Positions 53,274 through 63,694 of a stretch of 64,000 bases of DNA are shown piece by piece (the stretch's first letter is position 1; each line of letters begins with the position of its first letter). A program made the position numbers and the translations under genes. Source of the stretch: Halorientalis marina. GTDB lineage: Archaea; Halobacteriota; Halobacteria; Halobacteriales; Haloarculaceae. The stretch spans positions 1,488,001-1,552,000 of the forward strand of contig NZ_CP095487.1 in the NCBI RefSeq assembly GCF_023028345.1. Reading direction: 5' to 3'. Under the pieces are notes generated by a model. It saw nothing but the letters and a program-made list of their open reading frames with translations. It was not told where the DNA came from and did not search any database.

Positions 53274-53764
53274 GCGACACCGACCCCGACGCCGCGACGG
53301 ACGGCGGGACCGATACCGACGACCAGGAGAACGTCCTCGGCGGCGACCTCGAGCCGTGCGGGACCGACCCCACGACCGGCTGGGCGCGGGACGGCTACTG
53401 CCGCTCGCATCCCCGGGACACGGGGTGTCACGAGATCTGTGCCGTCGTGACCGACGAGTTCCTCCAGTACAGCAAGGCCCAGGGGAACGACCTCGTCACG
53501 CCCCGCCCTGAGTTCGATTTCCCGGGGCTGGAGCCGGGCGACCGCTGGTGTCTCTGTGTCGGGCGCTGGCTGGAGGCCCACGAAGCGGGCACGGCGCCGC
53601 CGGTCGTGCTGGAAGCGACCAATAAGGCCGCCCTCTCACGGATCCCGAAGTCGACGCTCAGAGAGTACGAGTACGAGGGCGACGACGGTCCCAACGCGGA
53701 CGGCGATGGCGGTACGGACTCGGACGACGATGGTCCCAACGCGGACGGCGAAGCCGAGACGTGA
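53270..53764 (+). CDS. DUF2237 family protein
   Basis: Protein of 164 residues. The conserved core LEPCGTDPTTGWARDGYCRSHPRDTGCHEICAVVTDEFL (split here over two parts of the family motif), GNDLVTP and GDRWCLCVGRW is that of DUF2237, a small Cys-rich family found in bacteria and archaea. The start is a GTG at 53270 coupled to the preceding stop. The C-terminal 35 residues are an acidic repeat with GPNAD occurring twice. Confidence 0.88.
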   Translation: MSDTDPDAATDGGTDTDDQENVLGGDLEPCGTDPTTGWARDGYCRSHPRDTGCHEICAVVTDEFLQYSKAQGNDLVTPRPEFDFPGLEPGDRWCLCVGRWLEAHEAGTAPPVVLEATNKAALSRIPKSTLREYEYEGDDGPNADGDGGTDSDDDGPNADGEAET

Positions 53765-53770
53765 TCCCCG

Positions 53771-54772
53771 TCAGCGCACCGTGAACGTCTCCGGGAGGTC
53801 GATGGGGACGCTCCCTTTGGTGTAGCCCTCGAAGTACCCCTCGGGCCACGCGCGGAAGACGACGGCCGGACGGTGTCGTACCTCGGGTTTCTCGGCGACG
53901 ATGCCCCCCCAGTCGGATTCCGGGAACGACGAGCAGTCGACGAACAGCGTGATGCCCCCGCCGTGTTCCTGGAGTTGTCCGGTGGATTTCGTCTCGGCCG
54001 TCTCCCGGATCGCTTTCACCGCCGAGTTGGCCGACCGACGGCCCGGCGGCCGCGGGCGCGTGACTTCGACGAGCGTGCCGTCGCCGTCTTTGATCGCGCG
54101 GAAGTCGATGGAGTGACCGGTCGCGACTTCGATCTCGGGCGTGAGGTCGTAGTCGGCGTCGTCGAGCAGGCGCGCGACGGTGAACTCGCTCATCGACGAG
54201 CGCATCCGGTCGAGGTTCAGCTGTTCGCTCGTCCCCAGCTTCGCGGCCATCGTGTAGCGGTCGTCGATGATCCCCCGGTCGAGGAGGTCCTCGTAGAAGG
54301 TCAGGCCGGCGTCGCGGTCCGTGTCGGGGAAGCCGGCGGCGTAGTCCCGGAAGAACTCGCGGGCGGTGTGTCGGCCGTCCTTCGAGAGAAGCACGGGCAG
54401 GAAAAAGCGCGCGAGGTTCGGGAACGACTCGAGCCAGGGCTCTTCCTCGTAGAGCGTCGCGAGCAGTTCGCGTTCGGCCCACTCCGCGACTCCGTCGTCG
54501 ACCTCCGCGAAGGTGTACTTCTCGGTCCGCCAGAGGGTCTTCGGCGTCTCGGTGTTGCCCAGCCAGAAGGCGTGGTCGTCGGTCCAGCAGAAAAGCGCGA
54601 GGTCGCCGTTGCCCATCTCCAGCCGACGGGCCTCGTAGCCCGCCGGCGGTTTGTACCACGGCCCGTCGAGGCTGGCACCGAACTTCGACTGCAGGGGCTG
54701 GAGGAGGTCCGAGCGGACCCGTCCCTCCGTCCAGTGCTCGTTCGACCGGCGAAAGCGAAGCGGTGTCGCCAC
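53771..54772 (-). CDS. Conserved haloarchaeal protein (DUF5784-like)
   Basis: Protein of 333 residues if it starts at the GTG at 54772 (MATPLRFRRSNEHWTEG); the frame is open to an ATG at 54844, but those residues are basic and atypical. A GTAAAT element about 28 bases before the GTG fits a leaderless promoter. Segments include LALFCWTDDHAFWLGNT, KYTFAEVDDGVAEWAEREL and, near the end, ITLFVDCSSFPESDW. No catalytic motif is known. It is convergent with the DUF2237 gene. Confidence 0.78.
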   Translation of the reverse strand: MATPLRFRRSNEHWTEGRVRSDLLQPLQSKFGASLDGPWYKPPAGYEARRLEMGNGDLALFCWTDDHAFWLGNTETPKTLWRTEKYTFAEVDDGVAEWAERELLATLYEEEPWLESFPNLARFFLPVLLSKDGRHTAREFFRDYAAGFPDTDRDAGLTFYEDLLDRGIIDDRYTMAAKLGTSEQLNLDRMRSSMSEFTVARLLDDADYDLTPEIEVATGHSIDFRAIKDGDGTLVEVTRPRPPGRRSANSAVKAIRETAETKSTGQLQEHGGGITLFVDCSSFPESDWGGIVAEKPEVRHRPAVVFRAWPEGYFEGYTKGSVPIDLPETFTVR

Positions 54773-54840
54773 ACTCGCCGCTTCCGCACGGAGCGATTTA
54801 CGCCTTTGGTAAAACGCGCGGGTGCGAGACGGGGACGCCG

Positions 54841-54963
54841 TCACACCCGAACCGTCGGGGACGGGTCGCGACCGCCGCTGATGATGCGGTCCACCACGTC
54901 GTCGATGTTCGGTGCGTCCCCGTCGTCGTGTTCGTCGGACGGGTAGTGCGGGACCAGTGGCAT
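54841..54963 (-). CDS. Very small protein of 40 residues
   Basis: Reads MPLVPHYPSDEHDDGDAPNI then DDVVDRIISGG and ends in PTVRV. An upstream GGAGGCGG Shine-Dalgarno-like element and an AT-rich TTTTTTA run about 35-45 bases before the ATG at 54963 both suggest a real, expressed gene. Composition is typical haloarchaeal. No family known to me. It lies upstream of the DUF5784-like gene on the same strand. Confidence 0.5.
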   Translation of the reverse strand: MPLVPHYPSDEHDDGDAPNIDDVVDRIISGGRDPSPTVRV

Positions 54964-55069
54964 GGTACCGCCTCCGTTCCTAGCTAGTCCAATCACGGTA
55001 AAAAATCGTTGCGGCGGGGTGACCGGACGCCCGGCATCTCTCCGACACGCGGGCGCCGGCGGAACGCTG

Positions 55070-55906
55070 TCAGTCGTCGGCGGGTTCACCGACCGCGCCC
55101 GACATGCTCGACGACGCCGCGACGGTCTCCTCGTTGCTCGCGACCCAGCGCAGCAGCAGGAACGCGAACACGTACTTCGCCAGCACGTCGAGCCCCGAGT
55201 AGCCCCAGGAGGTGATCCCGGTACTGACGAGCGCGAGTCCCTCGACACCGACGGCCCACACGATGGGGTAGCCCAGCCACAGCACGACCGTCAGGATTCG
55301 CAACGTCGAGAAGATGTCGTCGGTGCCCGCGGCCTTCGCCTTCGCCGGCCACTCCGCGATTAGGGCGTACAGCACCACGAGGAAGAAGGCACAGCTGATG
55401 CCGTAAAACGCCCAGCGGAGCGCGTACGACGAGGTGGTCAGGGCCGCCGCCAGCCCCGTCACGCACATGCCGATGTCGGCGGCGATGACGACGAACATGT
55501 CTCCCACGTCCACGTCGGCGAGCAGCCCGAGCGCGAGCAGGATCATCGGCGTCGACAGCGCCCACGTGAGGTACCGTCCCCACTGGCTGAGGACCTCCTG
55601 CCCCGCGAGCGCGTGGCCCGCCGGCATCTCGATGAGGCCGAGCGTCAGCCCCGACGCCATCCCCAGGTAGCTCGAAATCGAGACCAGCGGGATCATGATC
55701 GTCGCACCGAAGATCAGTTTCGCCCGACTCTCGCGGACGGACCGTCCCATGTAGACGAAAAGCAGCGTCGACAACCCGGCCAGCGCGATGTTCACCCACA
55801 ACGACGCGTTCAGTAACGTGTTCCCCTGAACCTGGTTCAGCACCTCTCCCTGTGTCTGTAGTGGTACCGAAACTGCGGTCGGTATCGTAGCCGTGGTCTC
55901 TATCAT
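55070..55906 (-). CDS. hop: Halorhodopsin (light-driven chloride pump)
   Basis: Seven-helix retinal protein of 278 residues. The retinal lysine is Lys244 in LDVLAKYVFAF with Asp240 before it. The ion-selectivity residues of helix C are Thr114, Ser118 and Ala125 (RYLTWALSTPMILLALG), the T-S-A set of chloride pumps rather than the Asp-Thr-Asp of proton pumps; Arg111 is also present. The helix B-C loop MASGLTLGLIEMPAGHALAG is characteristic of halorhodopsin. No retinal-synthesis gene is nearby. Confidence 0.96.
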   Translation of the reverse strand: MIETTATIPTAVSVPLQTQGEVLNQVQGNTLLNASLWVNIALAGLSTLLFVYMGRSVRESRAKLIFGATIMIPLVSISSYLGMASGLTLGLIEMPAGHALAGQEVLSQWGRYLTWALSTPMILLALGLLADVDVGDMFVVIAADIGMCVTGLAAALTTSSYALRWAFYGISCAFFLVVLYALIAEWPAKAKAAGTDDIFSTLRILTVVLWLGYPIVWAVGVEGLALVSTGITSWGYSGLDVLAKYVFAFLLLRWVASNEETVAASSSMSGAVGEPADD

Positions 55907-55934
55907 ACGGAGCGTACAGATACTGGGGCGTCAG

Positions 55935-55947
55935 AATAATATAAATA
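55935..55947 (-). promoter_or_regulatory. TATA box region of the halorhodopsin gene
   Basis: Minus strand TATTTATATTATT lies about 30-40 bases before the ATG at 55906 and is the most AT-rich element of the 229-base gap to the divergent gene at 56136. A transcription start a few bases before the ATG would fit, as in opsin genes. Confidence 0.55.
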
Positions 55948-56135
55948 CCGGCGCGGGAATCGGTCGGCAACGGCAAGGGAAAGTGTCGGTTCGTCAAACC
56001 CGACGGCCGCCGGACCCCCGTTCCGACCCGTGCCGGCCGCCGGCCAAGCACGTCAACCGCGCCCGGCGCGTGCCGACAGTCGAAGCCGAACAGGTTCGGG
56101 ACCAGTCCCTCGGCGCCGGAACACTTCTCCCGTGT

Positions 56136-56465
56136 ATGACCGATGGGGAGCACTCCGACGCGGCCGACAGGGAGGCGCGCCTTCGTGACCTGGCCGACGA
56201 CCTCCGTGATCACGACGAGGTCGCCGACGCGTGGCTGGCGAAGAGCTTCACGGACCGGCTGTTCGTCGTTGACCTGGAGCCGGACGCGACGCTCCCGGAC
56301 GAACTCCCGGACCGGCTCGCCGAGTACGACCTCTACGGCGCGAACGAGGTGTACGACGTGAGCGAGGACTCGCGGTCGTTTTCGGGGGCTATCGCGGGCG
56401 CGAACCGTCACCAGTTCGTCGACGTGCGCACTCGCGGCGACCACCAGTCGTACGTGCTGGAGTGA
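56136..56465 (+). CDS. Hypothetical acidic protein
   Basis: Protein of 109 residues starting MTDGEHSDAADREARLRDLA. Segments LAKSFTDRLFVVDLEPDATLPDELPDRLAEYDLYG and NRHQFVDVRTRGDHQSYVLE suggest a small alpha/beta fold. No known family or motif. It is divergent from halorhodopsin. Confidence 0.65.
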   Translation: MTDGEHSDAADREARLRDLADDLRDHDEVADAWLAKSFTDRLFVVDLEPDATLPDELPDRLAEYDLYGANEVYDVSEDSRSFSGAIAGANRHQFVDVRTRGDHQSYVLE

Positions 56466-56534
56466 TCGGCGTCGCTAGATGGACGTATCACTCCGGCCGC
56501 GAACAGCAGCGACTCGCCACGGTCCCCCGTGGGC

Positions 56535-56663
56535 CTACCGTTCGTCGTGCGGTGGAAGCTCTTCGCCACAGCGCCGACAGTACTTCATCGGCGCGCGGGA
56601 CTCCTGACCCTCTCTGTCGACCGTGACCTTTCGGCCACAGTTCTCGCAGGCGATTTTGGTCAT
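56535..56663 (-). CDS. Small zinc-ribbon protein
   Basis: Protein of 42 residues with two CxxC knuckles (CENC near residue 6 and CRRC near 29) in MTKIACENCGRKVTVDREGQ and MKYCRRCGEELPPHDER. ATG at 56663 is used. This is the second free-standing zinc ribbon of the window (compare 25576). Function unknown. Confidence 0.72.
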   Translation of the reverse strand: MTKIACENCGRKVTVDREGQESRAPMKYCRRCGEELPPHDER

Positions 56664-56784
56664 GATCGGCTGGCCGCGAACCGCCGCGGTCGACGGCACG
56701 TGTTGACGTTCCACGCCGGCACGCAAAAAGCCACCCCCGGACCGTTCCGGGTCATATATCGGGCTCAAGCCCCTTCATCAGTGC

Positions 56785-58683
<1,899 letters not shown>

Positions 58684-58745
58684 CTCCCTGCGCTACTGTT
58701 TCGGGCGACACCAACGGTAAGGGACTGCCCCACGTGGACGAGCCT

Positions 58746-59252
58746 ATGGGACTCGACGCCGCGTTCGCCACTTTGCCCGACCCGGGGTCGTACACGTTTC
58801 CCGACCCCTCGATCCCGCAGGGCGACCCGGTGATGCCGGTCGCGCTCACGAGCGACGAACTCGACGCCCTGCTCGACCTCTATGAAGTCTTCGTCGCCGT
58901 CGACCCGACCGGTATCGACACGAACCCCGTCTTGCAGGCGACGAGCCAGTTCCTCCGGGAGACGTTCGGCACCTCACTGGAGCGGCCCGACGAACGCCTC
59001 CACGACGACATCGCGGGGATGCTCAACGACTTCTCCGACGACCTCGGCGGCGAGTCCATCGGGGTCGTCGACGCGACGCCCGCCCACCACCGGACACTGT
59101 ACTTCTTCCTCGGGGGATGCAGGGCCTACCACGTCGCGCCTCACGTGGGGTTCGACCCGCCGGTGCCCGCCGTGGAGACTCTCGCTGCGGTCTTCGAGCG
59201 AGTCCGCGAGCAGGAGTACTACCTCAAGCGGCCCGGGACCGTACTGGAGTAG
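58746..59252 (+). CDS. Hypothetical haloarchaeal protein
   Basis: Protein of 168 residues starting MGLDAAFATLPDPGSYTFPD at the ATG at 58746; an in-frame GTG lies 12 bases upstream. The segment HHRTLYFFLGGCRAYHVAPHVGFDPP is distinctive. No catalytic motif recognised. It follows the ABC exporter by about 60 bases and could be cotranscribed. Confidence 0.68.
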   Translation: MGLDAAFATLPDPGSYTFPDPSIPQGDPVMPVALTSDELDALLDLYEVFVAVDPTGIDTNPVLQATSQFLRETFGTSLERPDERLHDDIAGMLNDFSDDLGGESIGVVDATPAHHRTLYFFLGGCRAYHVAPHVGFDPPVPAVETLAAVFERVREQEYYLKRPGTVLE

Positions 59253-59297
59253 TTCGGCCGGCGAGCGGTTCGAGGTGACCGCCGTTCCCAGGGACTG

Positions 59298-60308
59298 TCA
59301 GGGTTCGACCACGAGTTTCCCGAACGCCTCGCGGTCTTCCATGTCAGCGAACGCCCGGCCGGTCTCCTCGAGCGAGTAGGTTCTACTTACCACCGGTTCG
59401 AAGCCGCCGTCGGCCACGAGGTCGACCAGCGTCGCCAGTTCCGGCTGGGTCCCCATCGTCGACCCGATGACCTCGTTGTGGCCGAGGAAGAAGGGGGCGG
59501 CGTCGAACTCGCATTTCGGGCCGGCCGTCCGCCCGCAGATGACCTGCTTGCCGCCGCGTTTCAGCACTTTCAGCCCGAGCTTCGTGTACTCCCCGGCGAG
59601 GTGGTTCAGCGTCGCGTCGACCTGGCCGATCTCCCACACGGCGCTCTCGATCTCGTCGACGTCCGCCGACTGGACCGTGTGGTCACAGCCCAGTGATTCG
59701 AGCCGCGAGAGCTTCTCCGCCGAGGTCGAGGTGCCGATGGTTCGCGCGCCCATCACGTCGGTGAGCTGGACCAACGCCACGCCCACGCCGCCGGCGGCGC
59801 CGGGGACGAACAGGAGGTCGCCCGCGCCCGCCTCGGCCTTCCGGAGCATGTGGAACGCGGTCAGGTAGGAGGTCGGCAGGGCCGCCGCCTCGGCGAACCC
59901 CACCTCGTCGGGCAGGGGAATCAGCCGGTGGGCGTCGACGGCCGCCTGCTCGGCCAGCCCGCCGTGAAACAGCATGAACGACTGACACAGGTTCTCCGGC
60001 CCCTCGCGGCAGTACTCGCAGGTGCCACAGGTCTGGTTCGGGCAGAGGAGGACGCGGTCGCCCTCGCTCACGCCCGCGCCGTCGCCGGTCTCCGAGACGA
60101 CGCCGGCCACGTCGAGCCCGGAGACGAACGGCGTCGCCCCTTCCGAGACCATCGCCGAGTCGTTCTGGAGAATCCAGAGGTCGTGTCTGTTGATCGAGCA
60201 GGCTCGCACGTCGACGACCGCCTCGCCGGCCCCCGGTTCGGGGTCGTCCTGTTCGATGATCTCGACGCCGTCCGGTCCGATCAGATCGCTGAACGCGGCT
60301 GCGCGCAT
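59298..60308 (-). CDS. Zinc-binding medium-chain alcohol dehydrogenase-like enzyme
   Basis: NAD(P)-dependent oxidoreductase of 336 residues. The GroES-like domain has the structural-zinc cysteines (CPNQTCGTCEYCREGPENLC near residue 90). The catalytic-zinc Cys usually found near residue 40 is replaced by INRHDLW. The Rossmann motif is VPGAAGGVGVALVQL near 165. The loss of the catalytic Cys suggests a quinone-reductase-like or atypical activity. ATG at 60308 is chosen. Confidence 0.88.
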   Translation of the reverse strand: MRAAAFSDLIGPDGVEIIEQDDPEPGAGEAVVDVRACSINRHDLWILQNDSAMVSEGATPFVSGLDVAGVVSETGDGAGVSEGDRVLLCPNQTCGTCEYCREGPENLCQSFMLFHGGLAEQAAVDAHRLIPLPDEVGFAEAAALPTSYLTAFHMLRKAEAGAGDLLFVPGAAGGVGVALVQLTDVMGARTIGTSTSAEKLSRLESLGCDHTVQSADVDEIESAVWEIGQVDATLNHLAGEYTKLGLKVLKRGGKQVICGRTAGPKCEFDAAPFFLGHNEVIGSTMGTQPELATLVDLVADGGFEPVVSRTYSLEETGRAFADMEDREAFGKLVVEP

Positions 60309-60380
60309 GCACACCGAGTCGGGCGGTCGCCGCTTATGCGTTGCGCCGGACTCAAATTCCCCGCCCCGTTACGCCAGGGC

Positions 60381-60923
60381 ATGACCGACGATTGGGCCAC
60401 ACAGCTCCGGGAGCACCGCGACGAGAAGGACCGCTTCTTCGCGGACCACCGCCAGTCACCCATTCCGCCCGAGGAACGCGACGGCTTCGACGGCCTCGCG
60501 TACTTCGACCCCGACCCCGCCTACCAGGTCGAGGCGACCGTCACCGTCCACGACGACCCCGAGTCGCGGTCGCTCGACACGACGACCGGCCGCACCATCG
60601 AGTACGAGCGGGTCGTGACGTTCGCGTTCGACCTCGACGGCGAGTCCCGCGACCTTCACGGCTATCGCCAGCCCGACGACGACTCCCTGACCGTCTTCGT
60701 CCCGTTTCGGGACAAGACGACAGGGCAACAGACGTACGAGGAGGGCCGGTACATGGAACTGGAGCCGGACCGCCCGCTCGAAGACGGCGACGTGGTCACG
60801 CTCGATTTCAACCTCGCGTACTCCCCGTTCTGTGCCTACAGCGAGACGTTCGACTGTCCGCTGCCGCCCGCGGAGAACTGGCTCGAGACGACCGTCGAGG
60901 CCGGCGAGCGGACGCGCGAGTGA
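60381..60923 (+). CDS. DUF1684 family protein
   Basis: Protein of 180 residues. The family core reads REHRDEKDRFFADHRQSPIP at the N-terminus, FVPFRDKTTGQQTYEEGRYMELEP near 110 and LDFNLAYSPFCAYSETFDCPLPPAENWL near 140. DUF1684 is widespread but its biochemical role is not established. It is divergent from the dehydrogenase gene. Confidence 0.9.
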   Translation: MTDDWATQLREHRDEKDRFFADHRQSPIPPEERDGFDGLAYFDPDPAYQVEATVTVHDDPESRSLDTTTGRTIEYERVVTFAFDLDGESRDLHGYRQPDDDSLTVFVPFRDKTTGQQTYEEGRYMELEPDRPLEDGDVVTLDFNLAYSPFCAYSETFDCPLPPAENWLETTVEAGERTRE

Positions 60924-61113
60924 GTTCCGCCGGCACACTCCCGTCAATCTACGAGCGGACCGACAGAACGCAGTCTGCCAACAGGCACGCGCCGCTCCGA
61001 TAGTGACAGGTCTCCCGACGATACAGACGGAAAACAGCGATTAGAACCGTCTTAATCGACGATACTGCCAATATGTACTGTATAACGAACCTCGACGCGC
61101 GGAGAGCGGATGC

Positions 61114-62262
61114 ATGGAAGAGCCGCGACCGTCGACGGTCACGTCGTCCGACAGCGATCGGCCGGATCGAGGACGGCGTGGCCGGACGTCGACTGGCGGT
61201 CATCGATGGGACACGTCCCAGCGAATTTCGACCGGATTACTGTCGACGTTCGAGGACACACTCGCATCGAGATTCGGCGTCGAGCACGCGATCACGGCCC
61301 CACCTGGTGTAGACCCATTGGAACTCGCGTTACGCAGCGCCGGTGTCGGCCGGGACGACGCTGTTCTCGTGTCGGTGTTCGCACCCCGTGCAACGTTCGA
61401 ATCTATCATCGCGGTTGGCGCACGCCCGGTCGTGGTCGACGTGAACCCGATCACGTACACGATGGCCACCCTCCGTCTGGAGCAACTGATCGAAGCGACG
61501 GCCGACCCTGCGGCGATCGTTCCGACACACTCCTGCGGACAACCGGCAGAGATGCACCGGATTCGGGATTCGGCCCGTGCGAATGATCTCCACGTGATCG
61601 AAGACGCGCGGCGATCGATCGGCGCGACCTACCAGGGCGAGTCCGTCGGCACGATCGGCGACGTCGGCTGTTACGACCTCTCCGAACCGGGTACGTCACA
61701 GCCCTGTGGCGCGGTCGTTACCGACGACGCCGAACTCGCCCGACGGTGTCGGTGGACACAATTCTCTGCGGCCACGGGAGCCGGAAAGCCCGTAGCGAGC
61801 GACGGGACGGCAGCTGCACGAACCGCCACTACCGGTCTCGAACGACTGTCCGGGCTGGAAACGCGGATCGAACACCGTCAGGAGCTCGCGGACGCATACA
61901 CCCGGCGGCTCTCCGATATCACTCCGGTCAGGCCGCCACAACGTCGGCGTGATACCGAGCACGTATTCACCACCTACGCTCTCTGGGTCCCCGACCTGCC
62001 GGCGGTTCGGGCGTCCCTCGTCGACAACGGCTTCGATATCCGTCTCCCGTTCCAGTACCTGTACCACCGACACCCGTCCCGCTCGGCGCAGGTCGCATCC
62101 GATACCACCAGACAACGTGCTGAAGAGCTCGCAGACCATCTGCTCGCGCTTCCGGTATCGTCGGCGACGGGAGCCACGACCGTCCGAAACATCTGTCTCA
62201 CCATCGAGGTACACTACCGTCGGCGACTGTTGCGAGACCGGCACGACGGAACCACGGAGTAA
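61114..62262 (+). CDS. DegT/DnrJ-family sugar aminotransferase homologue lacking the PLP lysine
   Basis: Protein of 382 residues aligned over its length with nucleotide-sugar aminotransferases: GARPVVVDVNPITYTM near 102, AIVPTHSCGQPAEMHRI near 134, VIEDARRSIGATYQGESVGTIGD near 161. The PLP-ring Asp164 remains. The catalytic lysine region, normally SFxxxKxxxxGEGG, reads CYDLSEPGTSQPCGA with Gly193 at the lysine position. The SGT phosphate loop is PGVDPL. It probably cannot form a Schiff base and may be a partner or decayed enzyme. Codon use is less GC-biased than in the core genes. Confidence 0.78.
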   Translation: MEEPRPSTVTSSDSDRPDRGRRGRTSTGGHRWDTSQRISTGLLSTFEDTLASRFGVEHAITAPPGVDPLELALRSAGVGRDDAVLVSVFAPRATFESIIAVGARPVVVDVNPITYTMATLRLEQLIEATADPAAIVPTHSCGQPAEMHRIRDSARANDLHVIEDARRSIGATYQGESVGTIGDVGCYDLSEPGTSQPCGAVVTDDAELARRCRWTQFSAATGAGKPVASDGTAAARTATTGLERLSGLETRIEHRQELADAYTRRLSDITPVRPPQRRRDTEHVFTTYALWVPDLPAVRASLVDNGFDIRLPFQYLYHRHPSRSAQVASDTTRQRAEELADHLLALPVSSATGATTVRNICLTIEVHYRRRLLRDRHDGTTE

Positions 62263-62295
62263 TCCAACGTCGAGAAAGTGGTGAAAATCCGCTTT

Positions 62296-62318
62296 AGACC
62301 GACCGGAACGGTCGGTCT
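62296..62318. promoter_or_regulatory. Perfect inverted repeat between the DegT-like and PadR-like genes
   Basis: Ten-base arms AGACCGACCG and CGGTCGGTCT flank GAA. It lies 34 bases after the DegT-like stop and about 85 bases before the PadR-like start, upstream of that gene's AT-rich promoter region (near 62363-62375). No T-run follows, so an operator is more likely than a terminator. Confidence 0.5.
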
Positions 62319-62404
62319 ACCCGATCGGTGACTGTCCAAGGTTGACCTTTCGGCTAGGTATCAAGTTTATAACTACAATCGACTATGTAGGATTATTCGA
62401 CGGT

Positions 62405-62698
62405 ATGTTCGATTTGACTGGCTTCCAGCGTGATATCGTCTACGTCATCGCGGGGCGGGAAGACCCGACTGGTGTCGCAGTCAAGGAGGGACTGGGTCGG
62501 TGCTACGACGTCGAAATAAACCACGGGCGTCTCTACCCGAACCTCGATACGCTCGTCGACGCTGATTTGGTGGTGAAACGGGCCAAGAACGACCGCGCGA
62601 ATATCTACAAACTGAGCGACCGGGGGATCACCGCCCTACGAGAGCGGCGCCAGTGGGAGAACAAACACCTCAGAAAGAGCCAGGCCGTCATCGGATAG
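62405..62698 (+). CDS. PadR-family transcriptional regulator
   Basis: Winged-helix protein of 97 residues: LTGFQRDIVYVIAGREDPTGVAVKE, then INHGRLYPNLDTLVDADLVV and YKLSDRGITALRERRQWE. The NHGRLYPNLDTLV recognition region is PadR-like. It is the single-domain haloarchaeal form without the C-terminal dimerisation extension. ATG at 62405 is used; the upstream frame is AT-rich promoter DNA. The inverted repeat at 62296 may be its operator. Confidence 0.87.
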   Translation: MFDLTGFQRDIVYVIAGREDPTGVAVKEGLGRCYDVEINHGRLYPNLDTLVDADLVVKRAKNDRANIYKLSDRGITALRERRQWENKHLRKSQAVIG

Positions 62699-62790
62699 GG
62701 AGAGTCGATACGAGAGACGGCAGGTGGACCACCAGCGACGTGATCACACCGACGGTGCCAGTAATCTCCTCTGATACTCACAAAACCTAT

Positions 62791-62797
62791 TTATAAC
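62791..62797 (+). promoter_or_regulatory. TATA box of the HalOD1-protein gene
   Basis: TTTATAA, 26-32 bases before the ATG at 62823 and preceded by an A-rich BRE-like stretch. It supports that ATG and a leaderless transcript. Confidence 0.55.
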
Positions 62798-62822
62798 TCC
62801 GGGCTCGACACAATTCTTGTTG

Positions 62823-63140
62823 ATGAACTCAGCGGACTGCAGAAGCGGTGAGAACGCCCAACAGGACGCTGACAGGGTCATGCGACACGAGTACGACTGG
62901 TCGACGACGAAACCGAGTGTGGCAGTGGTCAGGTCGGTCGCACTCGCCGCGGATCGCGATCCGAGGGACCTAGAAATCCTCCAGCAGGTGGTGGACACGG
63001 ACGGACTGGACGCGATCATGAAAGCGGATAGCACCGACAGCTCGGGTCCCAGCATTATGTTCGGGTTCGCCGGATACGAGGTAACCGTTCACAGCGACGG
63101 GTTCCTCGTGGTCCGACCCGCCGAATCCGACACGGTGTGA
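62823..63140 (+). CDS. HalOD1 output-domain protein
   Basis: Protein of 105 residues. The part from about residue 25 reads EYDWSTTKPSVAVVRSVALAADRDPRDLEIL and ends with FGFAGYEVTVHSDGFLVV, the strand pattern of the haloarchaeal HalOD1 output domain that usually sits behind receivers or stands alone. ATG at 62823 is supported by TATA spacing. Likely a regulatory partner; target unknown. Confidence 0.85.
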   Translation: MNSADCRSGENAQQDADRVMRHEYDWSTTKPSVAVVRSVALAADRDPRDLEILQQVVDTDGLDAIMKADSTDSSGPSIMFGFAGYEVTVHSDGFLVVRPAESDTV

Positions 63141-63152
63141 CCCTCCCTCACC

Positions 63153-63470
63153 TCACGGCTTCGGCTCGGACTGTAAACTGACGGTCCCGTCCGAATGCGA
63201 GTACGTGATGCGGTCCGAGGCGACGAGCGCCGGGATGTGACGATCGTACAGGTTCAAGTACGTGGCCCGGAGGTGAGCCGACGACACTTCCCCAACCGCA
63301 CGACCGGATTCGATAGCTGCGACGTGTCGAGCGATCTCCGTCAGTCCGACCGGGTTGTCGACTTCTTGTAGGACTTGAATCACATACTGCCGCCGCTGAC
63401 AGGGAGCCGTCCGGCTATCGAGCGCACCACTCGTCGGAGTTCCGGTGTCGTTTTCGCTCCCACCCGTCAT
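63153..63470 (-). CDS. Winged-helix regulator-like protein (DUF7344 type)
   Basis: Protein of 105 residues. The core RRQYVIQVLQEVDNPVGLTEIARHVAA and RATYLNLYDRHIPALVASDRITYS is the haloarchaeal winged helix in which the recognition segment ends LYDRHIPAL. Related to the protein at 37036 by that pattern. It is convergent with the HalOD1 gene, 12 bases apart. Confidence 0.82.
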   Translation of the reverse strand: MTGGSENDTGTPTSGALDSRTAPCQRRQYVIQVLQEVDNPVGLTEIARHVAAIESGRAVGEVSSAHLRATYLNLYDRHIPALVASDRITYSHSDGTVSLQSEPKP

Positions 63471-63694
63471 CGTACACGGATTAAAACATATCCTTAGTAG
63501 TTATTAGTCTCCTAAAACCGACACGCGGTGGTTGTTGAGAAGCAGAAAATCGTCTCGAGCGTGGGTAGAGCACGTCCAAAACCGCTCGTCTGCTGGCCGC
63601 CAGGTGAAAGCCGGGGCACCCTCGTGAGTATTCACTAACTACGCTCAGGATAGTATACCAATTACTATTCCTACGTGTTCACTGGTAACGAGAC

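Noticed and set aside
55893..56135. Upstream extension of the gene at 56136 toward the halorhodopsin start
   Set aside because: It covers the halorhodopsin promoter and has basic, Arg/Pro-rich translation; the ATG at 56136 begins normal acidic sequence.
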